Assembly: GCF_000684975.1 (NCBI RefSeq)
Contig: NZ_BAXZ01000023.1
Coordinates: 1-64,000, forward strand
Source of the DNA: Paraburkholderia acidipaludis NBRC 101816
Lineage (GTDB): Bacteria > Pseudomonadota > Gammaproteobacteria > Burkholderiales > Burkholderiaceae
Reading direction: 5' to 3'
Length of the DNA: 64,000 nt
Shown: positions 58,962 to 64,000 of the stretch, piece by piece
Layout of the letters: every line of letters starts with the position of its first letter
Position numbering within the stretch: position 1 is the stretch's first letter
The notes under the pieces: model-generated
What the model was told of the DNA's origin: nothing
What the model saw: the letters and a program-made list of their open reading frames with translations, nothing else
Databases searched by the model: none
Position numbers and translations under genes: made by a program

Positions 58962-60098
58962 TCAGTCCTCCGCCCCGAACCACTTGTTGTAAATGCGCTG
59001 CCAGGTCCCGTCCTCGCGCATGGCGAGGAGGGCGGCGTCCACGCGTCGGCGCAGCGCGCTGTCGACCGGAAACACGAAGCCCACGTCGTTCTGGTTGAAC
59101 TCGGGCCCCACCAGCTTGAACAGGCCTTTGCCCTCGTGCGTGGCGACGTAGCTGAGTCCGGCCGAGCCGAGCACGACGGCATCGACCTCGTCCTTCGCCA
59201 GCGCCTCGTACACGTCGCGGTTGCGCACGTACTGGACCACCTGCGCGCCGTGGTCGTGCAGCCAGGACACGGCCGAACTGCCGGCCAGCGTGGCGACGTT
59301 CTTGTCCACGAGATCGTTGGGTCCGTTGATCGCGCCGCGAATGTGCTGCACGGTCAGGTTCGACGTGAGTTCCGCGGTGTACAACGCAACGAACACGATC
59401 CCGACGAACATCCAGATCAGCGCCATGCCGCGCGAGATCCACAGGCGGCGAGGCTCGTCGGCCTGCGTGAGCAGCGTGGAACCGGACCAGTACACGGCGC
59501 GGAAGATGTTGGGGAAGTAGGGCTCGCGCTCGCCGCGCTTGCGCGCGTGCAGATAATCGACGAACCAGACCACGTGCGCGGCCAGCACGCTCAGCGCGAT
59601 GGCCGCGGCGAACCACAGCAGCGTCGTGCGCGAGATGAGCAGCGCGGCGAGGCTGCGCAGCGGCGTGACCTCCGCGGTTTCGCCCGTGTCGCGCACCATC
59701 ACGCGCAGGCCGGCCTCCATGATCGGATAGGAGAAGTCGAACTCGCGGTCGCGTTCCACGCTATAGAAAAGCCCGGATACGGCGATATCGGCTTCGCCCG
59801 TTCGCAGTGTCTGGAATAGCGCGTTGACGCTCGGCGTCACGTCGTAACGCGTTTGCAGATGCAGCCGGGCGGCGATTTCGGTCCACAGGTCGATGGAGAA
59901 ACCCGTGAGCTGGCCGTTCTGCTGCATGACGAACGGGGCGATGACGAAGGTGCCGACCCGTACGGTTGCAGCCGATGGCTGGGCATACGTGTGGGGGGCG
60001 AGAAACGCAGCCAGCGCGCAAAGCCACGCGCGAATGAGCACGCGCCACGGCGCGAAACGCGCAGCCGGGATAGAGCCTGCCGGACCACATGCTTTCAT
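58962..60098 (-). CDS. Ionotropic-glutamate-receptor-like channel/binding protein
   Basis: A 378-residue protein. A signal peptide (to about 39, TYAQ) is followed by an SBP_bac_3-type ligand domain split in two (about 45-145 and 265-375) by a membrane module: helix 1 at about 158-180, a re-entrant-like segment NIFRAVYWSGSTLLTQ (197-212), and helix 2 at about 226-250 ending ALYTAELTSNLTV. This is the plan of ionotropic glutamate receptors, and the last motif resembles their SYTANLAAFLTV. R117 in VERDREFDFSYP is at the place of the receptor Arg that binds the amino-acid carboxylate. The potassium-channel filter TVGYGD is absent. Confidence 0.85.
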   Translation of the reverse strand: MKACGPAGSIPAARFAPWRVLIRAWLCALAAFLAPHTYAQPSAATVRVGTFVIAPFVMQQNGQLTGFSIDLWTEIAARLHLQTRYDVTPSVNALFQTLRTGEADIAVSGLFYSVERDREFDFSYPIMEAGLRVMVRDTGETAEVTPLRSLAALLISRTTLLWFAAAIALSVLAAHVVWFVDYLHARKRGEREPYFPNIFRAVYWSGSTLLTQADEPRRLWISRGMALIWMFVGIVFVALYTAELTSNLTVQHIRGAINGPNDLVDKNVATLAGSSAVSWLHDHGAQVVQYVRNRDVYEALAKDEVDAVVLGSAGLSYVATHEGKGLFKLVGPEFNQNDVGFVFPVDSALRRRVDAALLAMREDGTWQRIYNKWFGAED

Positions 60099-60340
60099 GA
60101 ACGTCCGCCGTCCTTTTCGTTTTGGTTGGCATGGGGGAGACGACTGATGCTGGGAGCTTAGCGGGCTGGCCCTACGCTGTCGAGAGCGGCGGCGGTGGGG
60201 CAACAGCGGGGTGGACCCGGGGAAATCCGCTTGAGCCGGGTTCGGGCAGAATGGCCCATTCGACACCGTCGACGGAATGGCCGACAATCCGTCGACGATC
60301 GCGAGGCAACGGCAATGGTGTTCCATGGGAGCGGGAAACG

Positions 60341-60619
60341 ATGAAACATGCGGGTTTGGAGGCACTCGGCCGCCTGGAGAGCTTGCTGCGCGCGTTGCGT
60401 GAGTTCTCCGAATTGAAGGAGCGCTCGACAGGCGTTTTCTACTGGAAATCGAAACCGTTCCTGCATTTTCACGAGGACGTGAGCGGCCTCTATGCGGACG
60501 TGAGAACCGGCCCGGAATTCGAACGTTTTCCCGTGAATTCCGAGTCCGGGAAGGGCGCTGTGCTAAAGGCAGTCAGGCACGTCCTGGCGAGCGCGCCGCG
60601 GTCCGCGCCAACCGCCTGA
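60341..60619 (+). CDS. Small hypothetical protein
   Basis: A 92-residue protein with GVFYWKSKPFLHFHEDVSGL and YADVRTG, a pattern I have seen in small uncharacterised bacterial proteins but cannot name. The His-rich FLHFHED could bind a metal. It has a good ribosome site (GGGAGCGGGAAACG). It is followed 38 bases later by a PhnB-like gene, with which it may be co-transcribed. The 242 bases before it, up to the receptor gene, hold an imperfect direct repeat (GAATGGCC at 60249 and 60275) and no other gene. Confidence 0.7.
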   Translation: MKHAGLEALGRLESLLRALREFSELKERSTGVFYWKSKPFLHFHEDVSGLYADVRTGPEFERFPVNSESGKGAVLKAVRHVLASAPRSAPTA

Positions 60620-60657
60620 TATCAGTCAGGCATACGTATTTTCCGAAGGAGATTGCG

Positions 60658-61137
60658 ATGGCCGAGCTTGTAACCTGCCTGTGGTTCGATCAAGGTAAAG
60701 CGCGCGAGGCGGCGGAATTTTATGCCGCCACGTTTCCCGATAGCCATGTCGATGCAGGTCACGTCTCCCCGATACCGGGCATTGGCCAAGGGCCGGAGTT
60801 GACGGTGGAGTTCACCGTGCTCGGCCAACGCTTCGTAGGCCTGAATGGCGGGCCCAATTTCAAGGCCAACGAGGCAGTCAGTTTCATGGTCCTGACGGAT
60901 AGCCAGGAAGAGACCGACCGGTATTGGAACGCCATTGTCGGCGGCGGCGGGGAGGAATCGGCTTGCGGCTGGTGCCGGGACGCTTGGGGCTTTTCGTGGC
61001 AGATCACGCCGAGGCGCCTGCTCGAATGCGTCAACGGGGCCGACGTTGGCGCGGCGAAGCGGGCCATGGAGGCGATGATGCAGATGAGAAAGATCGATAT
61101 TGCGGCGATCGAGCGCGCGGCGGCCGCGGGGGGATGA
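60658..61137 (+). CDS. PhnB-like VOC protein (3-demethylubiquinone methyltransferase-like)
   Basis: A 159-residue protein with LVTCLWFDQGKAREAAEFYA, TVEFTVLGQRFVGLNGGPNF and WGFSWQITPRRL, the pattern of the PhnB/YjdN group in the VOC superfamily. Despite the family name it is not a methyltransferase. AAGGAGATTGCG precedes the ATG. Convergent with the PstS-like gene. Confidence 0.88.
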   Translation: MAELVTCLWFDQGKAREAAEFYAATFPDSHVDAGHVSPIPGIGQGPELTVEFTVLGQRFVGLNGGPNFKANEAVSFMVLTDSQEETDRYWNAIVGGGGEESACGWCRDAWGFSWQITPRRLLECVNGADVGAAKRAMEAMMQMRKIDIAAIERAAAAGG

Positions 61138-61165
61138 CGAGCCGCGCCGCCGCGCGATGTAGCCG

Positions 61166-62257
61166 CTATTTGATCGAGTGGATCTGCGCCTGGCTCAATT
61201 CCCAGGTGTGCGGCGGCAGGGGAATGAAGTGCGCCGAGGTCAGCCAGGCTTCGTTGTCCTCGGAAGGCACGATCGTCCAGAGCAGGAAACGGCGAATCGC
61301 GGCGGCGGTGGCCGGGTCGGGCTGCCTGGTGGAGACCACCGCGTACTCGTAGTTCACGAGCGGATAAGACCCGCTGGCGGGCGCGAACACCAGTGTCAGG
61401 CGTTCGTCCGCCGGCGTGCGCGCGCCGAGCGAAGCCGCGCCGGCCATGATCGTCGCCTTGGTCGGCAAGACAAACTCGCCGGCGCCATTCTTCAGCGCCG
61501 CCGTGCCGATCTTCGCCTGAGCAATGTCGTCGCTATAGCTCACGCCGACATAGCCGACCGAATAGTCCGTCGACTGGATCGCTTTCACCATTCCGGCATT
61601 GCCCACGGCCGTGAGGCTGCCGGGCACGTCGGGCCATGAGATCGTCGTGCCGTAGCCGTGATCGCTCTCCCACGAAGGCGTGGAGAACGTCAGGAACTGC
61701 GTGAACACGAAGGTGTCGCCGGAGCCCTCCGCGCGGCGGATCGGCACGATTGCGTGATGGGGCAGCGTCACCCCCGGGTTGAGCGCCGCGATTTGCGGCG
61801 CGTCCCACGAGCGCACGGCCCCCGAATAAATGCCCGCCAGCGTCGGGCCGTCCAGCTTCAGGTGCGTTGCGTTCAGCCCCGGCACGTTGTAATTGACCGT
61901 TTGGGCCGCGATCGCCAACGGCACATTGATGATCTGCGGATTCTGTCTGATCGCGGCATCCGACATGTAGGCGTCCGAAGTGCCGATATTCACCTTGCCC
62001 GCGATCACCTGCTGGATTCCAGCCTCGGAACCGGTGGCGCCGGCGTTGATGTGAACGCCGGGATGCGACTTCGTGTACTGCGTCACCCAGGTGGTGAAGA
62101 GCGGATAGAGCAGGGTCGAGCCCGTCTCGCTCAGCGTCGTCTCCTGGGCGAAGCCGGGCGCGCTCGTCAGCATGGCGATCGTCGCCATGCCGAGCGTGCG
62201 TCCAGCCAACCTGATCCACCGTAGCCAGAATGCCTGGCTCTTGCGCGGGTAAGCCAT
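61166..62257 (-). CDS. PstS-like phosphate-binding protein
   Basis: A 363-residue periplasmic protein with a signal peptide ending around PGFAQ. It has the phosphate-binding motifs TLSETGSTLLYPLFTTWV and RRAEGSGDTFVFTQFL of the PstS family, and SVGYVGVSYSDD. No pstCAB gene is nearby, so it may deliver to an importer elsewhere or act alone. The ATG at 62257 follows GGAGATTCGC. An MFS gene lies upstream on the same strand, separated by a hairpin. Confidence 0.88.
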   Translation of the reverse strand: MAYPRKSQAFWLRWIRLAGRTLGMATIAMLTSAPGFAQETTLSETGSTLLYPLFTTWVTQYTKSHPGVHINAGATGSEAGIQQVIAGKVNIGTSDAYMSDAAIRQNPQIINVPLAIAAQTVNYNVPGLNATHLKLDGPTLAGIYSGAVRSWDAPQIAALNPGVTLPHHAIVPIRRAEGSGDTFVFTQFLTFSTPSWESDHGYGTTISWPDVPGSLTAVGNAGMVKAIQSTDYSVGYVGVSYSDDIAQAKIGTAALKNGAGEFVLPTKATIMAGAASLGARTPADERLTLVFAPASGSYPLVNYEYAVVSTRQPDPATAAAIRRFLLWTIVPSEDNEAWLTSAHFIPLPPHTWELSQAQIHSIK

Positions 62258-62303
62258 GCGAATCTCCGTCGCCTTGTTGGGAAAGCGTTGCTTGAATCGC
62301 GCG

Positions 62304-62342
62304 TGCCTGATTCCCGGAGTGTCCCGGATCGGGAATCAGGCA
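62304..62342 (-). terminator. Hairpin between the MFS and pstS-like genes
   Basis: TGCCTGATTCCCG and its exact complement (13 bases) enclose a 13-base loop, starting 16 bases after the MFS stop. There is no T-run, so it may end or attenuate transcription before the pstS-like gene. Confidence 0.55.
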
Positions 62343-62358
62343 GCCGCGTACGAACTGC

Positions 62359-63852
62359 TTACGGCTGGCGGCCGATCTGGTCGAGGTTCACCCCGTTGGT
62401 TTCGATACGGAATAGCCAGGTGACCACCGCACCCAGAATCGATGTGCCGACAAGGATGTAGAGAAGCGGACCGGTGCCGATGCTGCTGAGGAGAATGGGG
62501 AACAGGAAGGCCGTGGCCACCGCGCCGATCTTGCCGACCGCCGCGGCGAAGCCCGCACCTGTTCCGCGGATCGCGGTGGGGAAGACTTCCCCGGCCAGCA
62601 GATAGGTTTGGGCATTCGGCCCGAGATTGGTCATGAAGTTGAAGAGCATGAAGCCCGCGAAAATCATGGCCGTTTTCGTCGCGCCGTCGAAGCCGTCGGA
62701 GAGCGACGCGATCAGCAATCCGGCCGCGCAGCCAATGAAGCCGATGACCTGCAGCCAGATACGCCCAAACTTGTCGGCCAGCGCGACCGCGAAGATGATG
62801 CCGATGATCAGCAGGCTCGTGATGAGCGCGGCGCCCTTGGCGGCGAGGATATCGTTGAGAATCAGGTCGGCGATGCTGCGCACGTGATCGGGCTTGGCGC
62901 CGAACGCGGTGGCGAGAATCGTCGGCGTGAAGATGCCGATGCCGTAAGTGCCCAGATCCTGCAGGAACCACGGCGCCGAGGCGAAGATCGTCGCGCGCAG
63001 GTTTTTCCGCTCGAACAGCGCGAGGAAACTGCCTTTCTCGTGCTCGCCCTTGCCGACCACGACGAACTCGCGCGCGAGGATGATCTCGGCCGGATATTGC
63101 GGAGAACGAACCAGCAGCCGGCGCGCGGCCAGCTCCGCGCGTTCGGTCGCGCCGCGGACGTGCAGCCAGTTCGGGCTTTCGGTAATGAAGAAACGTCCGA
63201 TGGTGACGAGCAGCGCCGGGAAAATCGCCGTGCCGTACATCCAGCGCCACGCGTCGAGAGTCGGCACCATCGAGAGCACCAGGAAGCCGACCCCGGTCCC
63301 CGCCAGCGCGCCCACGGCCTGAAACGCGAACGCGGCCAGCACCAGCTTGCCCCGGCTCGTGCTCGGAATGCTTTCGGAGATGATCATGTGGGCGGTCGGA
63401 TAGTCGCATCCGAGCGCCACGCCGAGGCCGAACAGGCAGACCACGAGCGAGACGAAGTTGGCGCAGAACACCAGCAGCACGAGAAACGCGACGAAAATGA
63501 TCATCTCGACGATGAACATGCGTTTGCGTCCGAAGTGGTCGGACATGCCGCCGAGGCCCACCGCGCCGACGAGAATGCCGCACAGGCTTGCGGCACTGAT
63601 GAAGCCGTTCTGCGCCGCGCTGATGCCGAATTCGCGCGAGATCAGCGGCAAGGCCACGCCCGTCATGAACACGACGAAGCCTTCGAAGAATTTTCCGGCT
63701 GCCGCGAGTGACCAGATGCGCCACTGCATCCCCGTCATCGGGATCGAAGGAAGCCGCGTGCCGTCGGGCCACATGGGCCGTTCGTCGATATACTCCTGGA
63801 CCGACTTGATCGTGGTCTTTCGCAAGTCGTTTGTAGCCGCCATGTCTTGCAT
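62359..63852 (-). CDS. MFS metabolite/H+ symporter
   Basis: A 497-residue carrier with 12 expected helices. It has GGMSDHFGRKRMFIVEMIIF (motif A) and GLGVALGCDYPTAHMIISES, and a central loop with GKGEHEKGSFLALFERKNLR. This group (metabolite:H+ symporters related to sugar and phosphate carriers) moves various organic acids or phosphate. The PstS-like neighbour would fit phosphate but does not prove it. The ATG at 63852 follows GAGGAGCTTTCGG; a second Met 3 codons later is possible. The 148 bases up to the window end contain no gene and must hold its promoter. Confidence 0.9.
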   Translation of the reverse strand: MQDMAATNDLRKTTIKSVQEYIDERPMWPDGTRLPSIPMTGMQWRIWSLAAAGKFFEGFVVFMTGVALPLISREFGISAAQNGFISAASLCGILVGAVGLGGMSDHFGRKRMFIVEMIIFVAFLVLLVFCANFVSLVVCLFGLGVALGCDYPTAHMIISESIPSTSRGKLVLAAFAFQAVGALAGTGVGFLVLSMVPTLDAWRWMYGTAIFPALLVTIGRFFITESPNWLHVRGATERAELAARRLLVRSPQYPAEIILAREFVVVGKGEHEKGSFLALFERKNLRATIFASAPWFLQDLGTYGIGIFTPTILATAFGAKPDHVRSIADLILNDILAAKGAALITSLLIIGIIFAVALADKFGRIWLQVIGFIGCAAGLLIASLSDGFDGATKTAMIFAGFMLFNFMTNLGPNAQTYLLAGEVFPTAIRGTGAGFAAAVGKIGAVATAFLFPILLSSIGTGPLLYILVGTSILGAVVTWLFRIETNGVNLDQIGRQP

Positions 63853-64000
63853 CCGAAAGCTCCTCGTCTGATGATTACCGGTACGTCGGCGGTTCGCGGG
63901 TGACCCATGCTCCATTCGTGGCGACGTGGAGCAAGGGAATGATCCATGGAGCCGTGCAGCGTGGCGCGGCCTGGTCGCCCTTTCGTGACGGGATGGTGAC

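Overview
The window is high-GC DNA with closely packed genes. RND pumps of MdtABC type, NtrC-type sigma54 activators, IclR, LysR and MarR regulators, a PhaB reductase and remnants of a type VI VgrG point to a Burkholderiaceae bacterium such as Paraburkholderia or Caballeronia. The mix of transporters, regulators and catabolic genes would suit a secondary chromosome or megaplasmid, but this is inference. I see no rRNA, tRNA, CRISPR array, insertion sequence or intact prophage.

Layout. 1-8.3 kb is a polyamine and guanidinobutyrate locus: a PotF-type binding protein, a LysR regulator, a DAO-family oxidase with a cupin partner, a LuxR-type regulator, a guanidinobutyrase and an aldehyde dehydrogenase. 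8.3-11.5 kb has a GntP permease facing a sigma54 activator. 12.4-15.0 kb is a coupled pair, an MlaC-like protein and an AI-2E-type permease with an extra C-terminal domain. 15.1-17.0 kb is a MarR-DHA2 efflux operon behind striking repeats. 17.3-19.9 kb is a hipB-hipA toxin-antitoxin operon with a third, coupled Crp/Fnr gene and three evenly spaced operators. 20.0-32.3 kb is an mdtABC-type efflux operon with its own outer-membrane channel, divergent from a histidine kinase and an NtrC-type response regulator; the shared intergenic region has a good sigma54 promoter facing each way.

32.3-37.3 kb holds housekeeping and envelope genes (Asp/Asn hydroxylase, OmpA-like protein, DUF4142 protein, class II aldolase, ketopantoate reductase). 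37.3-44.9 kb is the transglutaminase/DUF2126, ATP-grasp/alpha-E, transglutaminase operon, preceded by a sigma54 promoter and an NtrC-like site. 45.0-47.4 kb has an orphan phaB, a vgrG remnant fused to a BON-domain tail, and a VOC protein. 47.4-50.9 kb is a four-gene catabolic operon (cupin dioxygenase, MFS carrier, SDR, IclR). 51.0-55.1 kb has a membrane protein and the divergent metR-metE pair. 55.4-64 kb holds a methyltransferase, a universal stress protein, an XRE regulator opposite an SDR, a bacterial protein that looks like an ionotropic glutamate receptor, two small proteins, a PstS-like binding protein and an MFS carrier.

The most notable signals are regulatory: four sequence matches to sigma54 promoters, three of them beside genes for sigma54 activators; the triple hip operator overlapping a good -35/-10; and several perfect inverted repeats. 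All sites were found by eye and none was scored by computation.
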